Assembly (NCBI GenBank): GCA_021799495.1
Contig: JAJZAI010000003.1
Coordinates: 59,247 to 123,246, forward strand
From: Deltaproteobacteria bacterium
GTDB lineage: Bacteria; Desulfobacterota; Binatia; Binatales; Binataceae
DNA: 64,000 nt
Reading direction: 5' to 3'
Below, piece by piece: positions 9,134 to 17,223 of the stretch; position 1 is the stretch's first letter, and every line of letters begins with the position of its first letter. The notes below the pieces were generated by a model, which saw only the letters and a program-made list of their open reading frames with translations, made no database searches and was not told the DNA's origin. A program made the position numbers and the translations under genes.

Positions 9134-9447
9134 CTGCTTTCGTCTCCACCCCGAAAATTGGTCGAATCGGCGCGCGATCGAGCCGGCGAATTCGGACATC
9201 CGCCGGATTACCGCCGGTCTCGATCCTGACGCGGCCCGAATATAACCCGAACGATCGGCAAAAGAAAACGATTGCTTGGCTGAATCCGGGCCTCGCCTCC
9301 GAGCGCGTAAGGAAGGAATGTCGGAATTTAGATAGAGAGCTGAAGTTGATCGGACAACGGTTGTCGGGGGGGGCGATGCTATGCTCGGCGGCGGTTGGCC
9401 GATCGGCTCGGCCAGGATGCGGAAGTTCCGCCCAGGAGACGGCGAAA
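9134..9447. other. 314-bp divergent intergenic region
   Basis: No convincing gene. It separates the minus-strand hydrolase/LLM genes from the plus-strand lyase-family gene, so it should hold both promoters. The only clear element is the palindrome at 9351-9367. Confidence 0.6.
9351..9367. promoter_or_regulatory. 17-bp palindromic operator candidate, copy 2
   Basis: CGGACAACGGTTGTCGG differs from copy 1 (3181-3197) at one outer base; the GACAAC-G-GTTGTC core is identical. It lies 81 bases before the start of the lyase-family gene, in the divergent promoter region. Confidence 0.55.
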
Positions 9448-10800
9448 ATGACGGCGACCGCGATGGACTCGATATTGCTCGGAAATCTCTACAGCACGCC
9501 CGCGATGCGCGCCGTGTTCGCCGACGAAGCGCGCCTGCGGCGCTATCTCGATATCGAGGCGGCGCTCGCGCGCGTCGAAGCGCGCCTCGGCCTGATTCCG
9601 GCCGCCGCGGCCGAAGAGATCGCGCGGCAGGCGGTGGCGGCGAATTTCGATATGGCGGCGCTGCGCGAACGCACCGCGACGGTCGGCGCGCCGATCGCGC
9701 CCGTGGTCGATCAACTGATCGCGCGATGCGCTGCCGATTTCGGCCAATACTGTCATTGGGGCGCAACCACGCAGGATATCGCCGACACCGCGACGGTGCT
9801 GCAGATGCGCGACGGGTTCGCGCTGATTGGCGATGATCTCGGCGCGATCGCCGCGTCGCTCGCGGATTTGGCGCGGCGCTATCGAGACACGCCGATGGCC
9901 GGCCGGACCAATCTGCAGCAGGCGGCGCCGATCAGTTTCGGTTTCAAGGCCGCGGGATGGCTCGACGCGATCGAGCGTCATCGCGCGCGTCTCGCCGAAA
10001 TCCGCCCGCGGGTGCTGGTGGGCCAATTCGGCGGCGCGGTCGGAACCTTCGCCGCGCTCGGCGAGCGCGGGCCGGAAGTCGCGGCGGCGTTGATGGCGGA
10101 GCTTGGACTGAACACGGCCGAAATCGCATGGCACAGCCATCGCGATCGCATCGCGGAGACCGGATGCTGGCTGGCGATGGCCGCCGGCACGCTCGCCAAG
10201 ATCGCCACCGACGTCAAGCTGCTGATGCAGACCGAAGTCGCGGAAGTTTTCGAGCCATACGCTCCGGGACGCGGATCGAGCAGCACGATGCCGCAAAAGC
10301 GCAATCCCGTCGCATGCGATTTCGTCGTCGCCTGCGCGGCCCTCGCGCGCCATCAGGCGGCCGCGCTAATCGAAGCGATGGCCGCCGATCACGAACGTCC
10401 GAGCGGCGCGTGGCAAATCGAATGGGCGGCGCTTCCGGAGATATTTCTGCTGGCGTCCGGAGCGCTCGCGCATACCCGCATGATGGCCGCGGGATTGGTG
10501 GTCGATCCGGCGCGGATGCGCGCGAATCTGGAGGCCAACGGAGGACTAATCATGGCGGAAGCGGCGATGATGGGCCTTGCGCAGCATCTGGGGCGCGAGC
10601 ATGCGCATCGTCTGATAACGGCGCGTTGCCGTCAGGCGCTGGACGAGCGCCGTACGCTTCTCGAGGTATTGGAGGCGGACGCGGAAATTGCCCGTTATTT
10701 CGATCGCGCCGCGCTTGAACGGCTGCTCGATCCGGCTAATTACCTCGGCGCCGCGCCCGCGATCGTCGATCGCATCTTGGTTCGCTTGGCGCGCCCGTAA
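9448..10800 (+). CDS. adenylosuccinate lyase/fumarase superfamily enzyme, PcaB-like
   Basis: 450 aa from the ATG with AGGAG 9 bases upstream. The superfamily signature GSSSTMPQKRNP (residues about 275-287) carries the flexible catalytic loop Ser; HWGATTQDIADT (about 103-115) is the second conserved region. The acidic C-terminal domain and overall pattern resemble 3-carboxy-cis,cis-muconate cycloisomerase (PcaB) of protocatechuate breakdown more than PurB. No other pca gene is nearby, so the true substrate is open. The palindrome upstream links its control to the aminotransferase at 1.8-3.1 kb. Confidence 0.8.
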   Translation: MTATAMDSILLGNLYSTPAMRAVFADEARLRRYLDIEAALARVEARLGLIPAAAAEEIARQAVAANFDMAALRERTATVGAPIAPVVDQLIARCAADFGQYCHWGATTQDIADTATVLQMRDGFALIGDDLGAIAASLADLARRYRDTPMAGRTNLQQAAPISFGFKAAGWLDAIERHRARLAEIRPRVLVGQFGGAVGTFAALGERGPEVAAALMAELGLNTAEIAWHSHRDRIAETGCWLAMAAGTLAKIATDVKLLMQTEVAEVFEPYAPGRGSSSTMPQKRNPVACDFVVACAALARHQAAALIEAMAADHERPSGAWQIEWAALPEIFLLASGALAHTRMMAAGLVVDPARMRANLEANGGLIMAEAAMMGLAQHLGREHAHRLITARCRQALDERRTLLEVLEADAEIARYFDRAALERLLDPANYLGAAPAIVDRILVRLARP

Positions 10801-10838
10801 TCGGCTTTCCGAACGGTCAGGGCGCCGCTATCGACAGG

Positions 10839-10880
10839 TATCCGCAGACTCGACAACCAGTTATGCTTATTCTGCGGATA
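10839..10880. other. inverted repeat before pcm
   Basis: TATCCGCAGA and TCTGCGGATA are perfect complements around a 22-base AT-richer centre, between the lyase gene stop and the pcm start. It could be a weak terminator, an attenuator or an operator; no T run follows. Confidence 0.4.
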
Positions 10881-10905
10881 AGTCAGGTGGCGGGATGAGG
10901 CGGCG

Positions 10906-11547
10906 ATGGATTTGAATGCGGCGCGCGAGCGGATGGTGTTGGAGCAGCTCGAACGGCGCGGCATCCACGACACGCGCGTGCTCGGCGCGATGCGCGCGGT
11001 TCAGCGCGACCGGTTTATCGCGCCGGAATTCGCGGAGCACGCCTACGACGACGGTCCGCTGCCGATCGGCTCGGACCAAACGATTTCGCAACCCTACATG
11101 GTCGCGCTGATTTGCGAAGTGGCGGCGCTGGCGGGTGGCGAGCGTGTGCTCGAAATCGGCACCGGCTCCGGCTATCAGACCGCCGTGCTGGCGCGGCTTT
11201 GCGCGCGGATCTATTCCGTCGAAACGATACCGGCGCTGCATCAGCGCGCCCGCGTCATTCTGGCGGCGCAACAGATCGACAACGTCGAACTTCGGCTCGG
11301 CGACGGCTCCTCGGGATGGTCCGAGCAGGCGCCATTCGACGCGATCGTCGTGACCGCGGCGATGCCGGGAATTCCGCGTCCGCTGCTCGATCAATTGACG
11401 CCGGAGGGCCGGCTGGTCGCGCCGATCGGCGAGGACGAACTGCAAACTCTCGTGCGCATCAGCCGAATCGGCGGCGCATGGCGCGAAGAATATTTCGGCG
11501 AATGCCGATTCGTGAAGATGACCGGCAAATACGGCTTCGGCGATTAG
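10906..11547 (+). CDS. pcm: protein-L-isoaspartate O-methyltransferase
   Basis: 213 aa, the usual length. It methylates L-isoaspartyl residues in aged proteins using S-adenosylmethionine, starting their repair in the cytoplasm. Marks: RDRFIAPEF near 34, IGSDQTISQPYMVA (substrate loop), SAM motif LEIGTGSGYQTAVLA near 82-96 and RLVAPIG near the C-terminus. It is the first gene of a plus-strand run; a pcm followed by an NlpD-like lipoprotein gene recalls the surE-pcm-nlpD order of proteobacteria, here without surE. Confidence 0.93.
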   Translation: MDLNAARERMVLEQLERRGIHDTRVLGAMRAVQRDRFIAPEFAEHAYDDGPLPIGSDQTISQPYMVALICEVAALAGGERVLEIGTGSGYQTAVLARLCARIYSVETIPALHQRARVILAAQQIDNVELRLGDGSSGWSEQAPFDAIVVTAAMPGIPRPLLDQLTPEGRLVAPIGEDELQTLVRISRIGGAWREEYFGECRFVKMTGKYGFGD

Positions 11548-11596
11548 TGCCGGTTTGCGGCGCGCCCGCGGGGGCGGCCGGAGGGGCGGTGGTGAC

Positions 11597-12388
11597 GTGG
11601 CGCATCAACGCGGATCGAGCGGCTCATTCCGGAAATTTCAGCTAAAGATTGCGCTTGTGGCGGCGTGCGCGATTTCAGGCTGCGCCGCGCGGACGCCCGC
11701 GCCGGGCGCCGCGTTCGGTCCCTCGTACAGTTCGTACGAAGCGCGCGGCGCGACGGTTCATATCGTCCGTCCGGGCGATACGCTTTACCGGATCGCGCAA
11801 TCTTACGGCATCAGCGTCGAGCGTCTTGAGCGCGCCAACCAGATTTCCGATCCGAGAGAACTTCGGGTTGGCCAAAGGCTGACCATACCGGCCGGCGAAT
11901 ACGCCGGGCGCTATGCGTATGGCAACGCCTTCGCGGGCGCGAATCCATGGTCGGGCGTTCCACGCGGTCCGCGCGAGTTCGCATGGCCGGTCGCATCGGG
12001 AACCCTGTCGTCGCCGTTCGGGATGCGCCACGGAACGATGCACGAGGGCGTCGATATCGCGGCGCCCGAGGGCACACCCGTGCACGCGGCCGGGTCCGGC
12101 ACGGTGATCTATTCGGGACGATTGCGCGGCTACGGCAACGTCGTGATTCTTCAGCACAGCGGCGGCTATACGACAGTTTATGCGCACAACGAACGCAACT
12201 TCGTGCGCGACGGACAGACGGTCGAACGCGGCCAAGAGATCGCCGAAATCGGCGAGACCGGGCGCGCCACCGGCCCCAACCTGCATTTCGAGGTGCGCTA
12301 TCATAACGCCGCCGAAAATCCGATGGCGTTTCTGCCGGATCCCAATCAATCCGCGGGCATCAGCTTTGCCCGCGCGAGCGCCGATTAG
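11597..12388 (+). CDS. NlpD-like LysM/M23 lipoprotein
   Basis: About 263 aa from a GTG with a GGAGG about 12 bases upstream; a TTG at 11555 would add 14 residues. A hydrophobic signal ends in ISGC, a lipobox (lipidated Cys at about 29). A LysM domain (VRPGDTLYRIAQSYG) binds peptidoglycan, and a C-terminal M23/LytM domain (FGMRHG to HFEVR) follows. The Zn ligands (HEGVD His and Asp, His of LHFE) and the YAH His are kept, but the first His of the usual HLH motif is Asn (PNLHF). It may be an endopeptidase with lowered activity or an amidase activator in cell division. Confidence 0.85.
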   Translation: MAHQRGSSGSFRKFQLKIALVAACAISGCAARTPAPGAAFGPSYSSYEARGATVHIVRPGDTLYRIAQSYGISVERLERANQISDPRELRVGQRLTIPAGEYAGRYAYGNAFAGANPWSGVPRGPREFAWPVASGTLSSPFGMRHGTMHEGVDIAAPEGTPVHAAGSGTVIYSGRLRGYGNVVILQHSGGYTTVYAHNERNFVRDGQTVERGQEIAEIGETGRATGPNLHFEVRYHNAAENPMAFLPDPNQSAGISFARASAD

Positions 12389-12433
12389 TATGCTCAGCGG
12401 GCGCCGTCCGGAACGGACGCGCCCGTTTAGCGC

Positions 12434-12955
12434 ATGAAAATCGAAGAAATCAAAAACCTGATCCGCGACATTCCCGATTTCCCCAAGCCCGGAATATTAT
12501 TCCGGGACATCACTCCGCTGATCGCCGACGCGCGCGGCCTCGCGGCGGTGGTCGATCAGATCGCTGAGCCATGGCTTGGCCGCGTCGATTTGGTGCTCGG
12601 CATCGAATCGCGCGGCTTCATTATTGGCGCGCCCGTTGCCTATCGGCTGGGAGTGGGCCTGACGATCGCGCGCAAGCCCGGCAAATTGCCCTTTCGCACG
12701 ATCGACGAAACATACGAACTCGAATACGGCAGCGCGACCCTGCAGATGCATGAAGACGGACTCGCGGGGCATCGCCGCGTCCTGATTGTCGATGATCTGC
12801 TCGCGACCGGCGGCACCGCGATGGCCGCGCTGCGGCTGGTGCAACGGCTGGGCAGCGAAGCGGTTGGCTGCGCATTCGTGATCGAGCTGAAAGCTCTCGG
12901 TGGCCGCGCCCGGCTGGAACCGGCGCCGTGCTCGGCGCTGGTCGAGTACGATTGA
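12434..12955 (+). CDS. apt: adenine phosphoribosyltransferase
   Basis: 173 aa, normal length. It salvages adenine to AMP using PRPP in the cytoplasm. Marks: FPKPGILFRDITPL near 17-30, GIESRGFI (adenine region) and the PRPP-binding loop VLIVDDLLATGGT near 116-128. It sits 45 bp after the lipoprotein gene and 61 bp before the CDF transporter gene, so it is probably part of the same transcript. Confidence 0.95.
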   Translation: MKIEEIKNLIRDIPDFPKPGILFRDITPLIADARGLAAVVDQIAEPWLGRVDLVLGIESRGFIIGAPVAYRLGVGLTIARKPGKLPFRTIDETYELEYGSATLQMHEDGLAGHRRVLIVDDLLATGGTAMAALRLVQRLGSEAVGCAFVIELKALGGRARLEPAPCSALVEYD

Positions 12956-13016
12956 GGAACCACCGGGTCCGGTCCGCCGGCGGCTTCCGGCGTCCGCTAA
13001 TTCCGCATTGAACGCG

Positions 13017-13922
13017 ATGGCACAAGTCGATCATAACCGGGGGCTTGCGGTGGATCGCCGCCGCTTGCAAATCGTGCTCAGCGTGACCGCCGTATTTTTC
13101 GCGGTCGAACTGATCGGCGGATGGCGCGCCAACAGTCTCGCACTGATGACCGACGCGGTGCATATTCTGACCGATATCGCCGCGCTTTGCCTGGCGCTGT
13201 TCACGCTGTGGATTTCCGGCCGTCCCGCCAGCGCCGCGAAAACCTACGGCTATTTGCGCGCGGAGATTCTCGGCGCTTTGCTGAATGGCCTGTTCCTGTG
13301 GGCGATCGTGATTTTCGTCTGGATCGAGGCGGTCGAACGGATTCGCCATCCGCCGGCCGTTCACGCGCCGCTGATGATGGCGATCGCGTGCGTCGGAATC
13401 GCGATCAACGCGTTTTCCGCGTGGATGACCGCAGGCGGCAGCCGCGGGGACGGAAAATCGGGGCTTGCGGTGCGGGCGGTGTTCATCCACGTGCTTTCCG
13501 ACTTGCTGGGATCGGCGGGCGTGCTCGCGGCCGGCGCCATCGTCTATTTCACTGGGTCGCGGATCGCCGATCCCACCGTCAGCATCCTGATTGGCGGATT
13601 GATCGTTTACGGATCGTGGGGCCTGGTGCGCGACGGCGTCGATATTTTGATGGAATCGGTGCCCGCGCATATCGATCTCGAGGAGCTGCGCCGCGATCTT
13701 CTGGCGGTCAACGGCGCCGAGGAAGTGCACGATCTTCACGTCTGGTGCATCACGCCGCACGAATTGGCGCTCTCGGCCCACGCCGTGATCATGCGGGAAG
13801 CCGACAACGATCGCGTGCTCTGCGACATGGCCGACGTGCTCGAACGGAAATTCAGCATCCGGCACATGACCGTGCAGCTTGAACGGGACAATCGGCGCGA
13901 GTCCGAGCCGGAACATTTCTAG
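13017..13922 (+). CDS. cation diffusion facilitator (Zn/Cd/Co efflux, CzcD/ZitB type)
   Basis: 301 aa with six transmembrane helices and a cytoplasmic C-terminal domain. The intramembrane metal site is visible: DAVHILTD in helix 2 and HVLSD in helix 5, the HDHD pattern of zinc/cadmium exporters. It pumps divalent metal out of the cytosol in exchange for protons. The His-rich loop of some zinc CDFs is short or absent. The ATG at 13017 begins just before the first helix; the frame above it has no family sequence. Confidence 0.9.
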   Translation: MAQVDHNRGLAVDRRRLQIVLSVTAVFFAVELIGGWRANSLALMTDAVHILTDIAALCLALFTLWISGRPASAAKTYGYLRAEILGALLNGLFLWAIVIFVWIEAVERIRHPPAVHAPLMMAIACVGIAINAFSAWMTAGGSRGDGKSGLAVRAVFIHVLSDLLGSAGVLAAGAIVYFTGSRIADPTVSILIGGLIVYGSWGLVRDGVDILMESVPAHIDLEELRRDLLAVNGAEEVHDLHVWCITPHELALSAHAVIMREADNDRVLCDMADVLERKFSIRHMTVQLERDNRRESEPEHF

Positions 13923-13958
13923 CGGCGCAAATGTCCACTGACGCCTCGGGCGACGACG

Positions 13959-14381
13959 ATGCCGCGCAATGCCGCAACCCGCGAACTCGAGCACAGCGGC
14001 GACGTTGGAATCGAGGTTGTCGCCGCGACCCGCGAGGAATTGTTCGCCGAAGCGATCGCCGCGCTTGGCCGGATCATGTACGACGCCGATCGCGTCGAGG
14101 ATCGCGAGCGCCGCAAGTTGCCGGTATTGGCGGCGACCGACGCCGACCTGATGCATGACGCGCTCGCGCGCGCGCTGAACGTATTCCTGATCGATGCGTT
14201 CGTCTGGCGCGACGCCAACGTAATCGCGACTTCAGGCGGAATCGAGGCGGAACTGATCGGCGAACCGTTCGACCGGACGCGCCATTGGCTGCACGAGGAA
14301 CTCAAGGCCGTCACCTATCATCGGCTGGCCGTCGAACGAACGCCGGCCGGATGGCGCGCCGTGGTGATATTCGACGCCTAA
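13959..14381 (+). CDS. archease
   Basis: 140 aa. Small protein that speeds up guanylylation of the RNA ligase RtcB and lets it turn over many times. LEHSGDVGIEV at the N-terminus and the long middle helices (ELFAEAIAALG; LMHDALARALN) are the family's core, and conserved Asp/His residues near 14-16 fit the metal site. It lies 69 bp before rtcB, exactly the partner expected. Confidence 0.9.
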   Translation: MPRNAATRELEHSGDVGIEVVAATREELFAEAIAALGRIMYDADRVEDRERRKLPVLAATDADLMHDALARALNVFLIDAFVWRDANVIATSGGIEAELIGEPFDRTRHWLHEELKAVTYHRLAVERTPAGWRAVVIFDA

Positions 14382-14450
14382 CTTTTCATCGTTGCGATTT
14401 TATCCGCGCCGCCGCGGGATTAGGCTGGATCGCGACGGATCGCCGCCGCC

Positions 14451-15887
14451 ATGGAGCTCAAGCAGGTCAACGAATTTCTTTGGGAAATTCCGCGCACGGG
14501 CGGAATGCGCGTGCCGGGCCGGATCTACGCGAGCAAGCGGATCATCGACGATATCCGCGACGATCCCTGTCTCGAACAAGTCGCCAACGTCGCCCATCTG
14601 CCGGGCATCGCGGGCTATTCGCTCGCGATGCCGGATATTCACTGGGGCTATGGTTTTCCGATCGGCGGCGTCGCCGCGACCGACGCTGAAGAAGGCGTGA
14701 TATCGCCGGGCGGAGTCGGCTACGACATCAATTGCGGCGTTCGTTTGCTCCGTTCCAATCTGACCTATTCCGCGATCGCGAATCGCGCGGAGGCGCTGGC
14801 CGATGCGCTCTTCGCGGCGATTCCGGCGGGAGTCGGCTCGGAGGGCGCGATTCCGGCGCTCGACCTGACGGAAATGCGGCAGTTGGCGCGCGACGGCGCC
14901 GATTGGGCGCTGCGGCAGGGTTACGCCACTCGCGCCGATCTCGATCACACGGAAGAAAACGGCCGCCTAGCGATGGCTGATCCGGACGCCATCAGCGCCG
15001 AGGCCTACGCGCGCGGACGGCGGCAGCTCGGTACGCTGGGTTCGGGCAATCATTTTCTGGAGCTTGGCCGCGTCGATCAAATCTTCCTGCCCGCCGAGGC
15101 GGAACGGCTCGGACTCGGTCTTGATACGGTCACCGTGATCATTCATTCCGGCTCGCGCGGATTGGGCCATCAGACCTGCGACGACTATCTGCGAACGATC
15201 GGCAAGGCGATGGAACGCTACGCGATCAAGCTGCCGGATCGCCAGCTCGCGTGCGCCCCGATTCTTTCGCCTGAAGGCCAAGAGTATCTGGGCGCGATGG
15301 CGGCGGCGGCCAATTTCGCCTGGTGCAACCGCCAGATGATGACCCATCTGACGCGCCGCGTGTTCATGGAAACGCTCGGAATCAGCGAGCGCGACCTGGG
15401 CATGACGCTGGTTTACGACGTTTGCCACAATATCGCGAAGTTCGAGGATCACGTCGTCGGAGGCCGTCGCCGGCGCCTGTGCGTGCATCGCAAGGGCGCC
15501 ACGCGCGCCTTCGCCGCCGGCCATCCCGCCCTGCCCGACGCGGTGCGCGCGATCGGACAGCCGGTGCTGATCCCCGGCGACATGGGCCGATATTCTTACG
15601 TGCTGATCGGCGCCCAAGGCGCGATGCGCGAGACGTTCGGCTCGACCTGTCACGGCGCGGGCCGCGTGATGAGCCGGGCGCGGGCGAAGAAGGAGGCGCG
15701 CGGCCGCGATTTGATCGAGGAACTGCGCGCCGCGGGTGTAACGATTCGCTATCAGGGACGCGCCACCGTCGCGGAAGAGATGCCCGCCGCATACAAGGAC
15801 GTAGCCGACGTGGTCGCGGTGATGGAAGGCGCGGGCATAAGCCGGCGGGTTGCGCGGCTTAAGCCGTTCGCCGTAATCAAAGGCTAG
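14451..15887 (+). CDS. rtcB: RNA-splicing ligase RtcB
   Basis: 478 aa, full length. It joins 2',3'-cyclic phosphate or 3'-phosphate RNA ends to 5'-OH ends using GTP and Mn2+. All active-site groups are visible: Asp92 and Cys95 (GYDINCG), His201 (GNHFLEL), His232 (HSGSRG), His326 (CHNIAKFE) and the guanylylated nucleophile His401 (STCHGAGR). With archease just upstream the pair is a full RNA repair or tRNA splicing/healing unit. No RtcR regulator or rtcA cyclase is in the window. Confidence 0.96.
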   Translation: MELKQVNEFLWEIPRTGGMRVPGRIYASKRIIDDIRDDPCLEQVANVAHLPGIAGYSLAMPDIHWGYGFPIGGVAATDAEEGVISPGGVGYDINCGVRLLRSNLTYSAIANRAEALADALFAAIPAGVGSEGAIPALDLTEMRQLARDGADWALRQGYATRADLDHTEENGRLAMADPDAISAEAYARGRRQLGTLGSGNHFLELGRVDQIFLPAEAERLGLGLDTVTVIIHSGSRGLGHQTCDDYLRTIGKAMERYAIKLPDRQLACAPILSPEGQEYLGAMAAAANFAWCNRQMMTHLTRRVFMETLGISERDLGMTLVYDVCHNIAKFEDHVVGGRRRRLCVHRKGATRAFAAGHPALPDAVRAIGQPVLIPGDMGRYSYVLIGAQGAMRETFGSTCHGAGRVMSRARAKKEARGRDLIEELRAAGVTIRYQGRATVAEEMPAAYKDVADVVAVMEGAGISRRVARLKPFAVIKG

Positions 15888-15906
15888 ATTCGCGAGAGGC
15901 TTTGCG

Positions 15907-16554
15907 ATGCGCCCCGAAACCACGCTCTTTTACGACGTCGATACGCAGCGTGATTTTCTGTTGCCCGGCGGCCGATTGCACGTCGCGGGCGCGGAACGAA
16001 TCATCCCGGCGCTGGCCAGGATGACAAAGCTGGCGCGGCGATTCAAAATTCAAATTTTTGCCACGACCGACAGCCATCGCCCCGGCGATCCGGAACTTGA
16101 GCGCAACGGCGGCGCTTATCCGGATCACTGCATGGAAGGCGCGCCCGGCCAGTTGAAAATCGACGCAACCGCGCCACTGGATCCCCTCATCGTTCCCGCG
16201 CGCGAGCTTCGCCCCGGCGAATTCGCGGCCGCCGTGACGCATCGCGGCGAGCTGGTGATCGAGAAGCGGGCGTTCGACGCGTTCGCGGGCAATCCCAACA
16301 CCGGCGCGATCCTGCGCGAACTGCTTCGCGACCGCCCCGACGTGGTGGTTTACGGCGTCTATACAGAAGTCTGCGTGAACGACGCGGTGCGCGGTTTGAC
16401 GGCGCTCGGATGCCGCATACATCTCGTCACCGACGCGACCGCGGATATCGGCGCCGACGGACCGGGCTATCGCGACCGCTGGGCCGCCGAGGGCGTCGAT
16501 TTGACGACGGTCGCTAAATTGATGCGAGAGCTGGCTGCCGGCGCATCCGCATAA
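15907..16554 (+). CDS. cysteine hydrolase (isochorismatase/nicotinamidase family)
   Basis: 215 aa. The catalytic triad is visible: Asp12 (DTQRDF), Lys120 (VIEKRAFDAF) and nucleophile Cys156 (EVCVND). TDSHRPGD and PDHCMEGAPG match the nicotinamidase-like branch, but the third metal His of the DxH...H set is not seen, so the amide substrate (nicotinamide or another) is uncertain. It starts 19 bp after rtcB and is probably the last gene of that run; the next gene is convergent. Confidence 0.85.
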   Translation: MRPETTLFYDVDTQRDFLLPGGRLHVAGAERIIPALARMTKLARRFKIQIFATTDSHRPGDPELERNGGAYPDHCMEGAPGQLKIDATAPLDPLIVPARELRPGEFAAAVTHRGELVIEKRAFDAFAGNPNTGAILRELLRDRPDVVVYGVYTEVCVNDAVRGLTALGCRIHLVTDATADIGADGPGYRDRWAAEGVDLTTVAKLMRELAAGASA

Positions 16555-16576
16555 CCGCGAGCGCCGACCGCGACGT

Positions 16577-17209
16577 TCAAACGAGTCCGCGCAGATATTC
16601 GGTGGCGTCAAGCATCGTCGCGCGCCAGCGCTCATCACCGTCGCGCGCCAGCGCCTGAAGCGATCCGAGTTCGATCGTCGGCGCCGCGCCCGCCAGTTCT
16701 TCCGTGACGATCCGGATGACGCCGCGATGCGCCACCAGCAGCGCGCAATCGCCGCCCGGCGGATCCGCCCATCCGTCGATCGCGGCGAGCATCGCGCGGA
16801 CGCCCTCTTTTACTCGCGCCGCGAACGCCGCGCGGCTCTCGCCGCCCGGATAGGTGAAAGCCGGATCGAGACGGTCGCGGTTCCAGCGCGCGAAATCCTC
16901 GGGAAACCGCGCCGCGATTTCCTCCGCGGTCAGGCCCTCGAAGCGGCCGAAATCAACCTCAACGAATTGTTTAATTTCGATCGGCGCGAGATTTCCGGAA
17001 ATAATCGCGGCGCCTTCGCGTGCGCGCCGCATCGGACTGCTCATCACCGGCGCGATTCGCGCCGTGCCGAAGCGTTGACCGATCCACGCGCGCGCCGCCG
17101 CCATCTGTGCGCGGCCCAGCGGCGACAATTCGAGGTCGGTGCGGCCGAAATAGCGGACCCGCGAATTTCCGACGGTCTCGCCATGCCGGACCAGCAGCAG
17201 GGTCGTCAC
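16577..17209 (-). CDS. histidine phosphatase (phosphoglycerate mutase family)
   Basis: 210 aa from a GTG 14 bp after the DUF1015 gene stop. The RHG motif gives phospho-accepting His9; the second His is in VAHRG near 161, with Arg residues at 20-23 and 59-62 and a Glu in EVDFGRFEG near 84. It resembles CobC/alpha-ribazole phosphatase and GpmB-type phosphatases; the true substrate is unknown. It is the last gene of the alr-purH-purD-tsaC-DUF1015 run. Confidence 0.85.
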   Translation of the reverse strand: MTTLLLVRHGETVGNSRVRYFGRTDLELSPLGRAQMAAARAWIGQRFGTARIAPVMSSPMRRAREGAAIISGNLAPIEIKQFVEVDFGRFEGLTAEEIAARFPEDFARWNRDRLDPAFTYPGGESRAAFAARVKEGVRAMLAAIDGWADPPGGDCALLVAHRGVIRIVTEELAGAAPTIELGSLQALARDGDERWRATMLDATEYLRGLV

Positions 17210-17223
17210 GCGCCGGAATCCGA

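Noticed and set aside
12621..14156. 511-aa minus-strand open frame
   Set aside because: Lies against apt, the CDF gene and archease, all with clear motifs on the plus strand.
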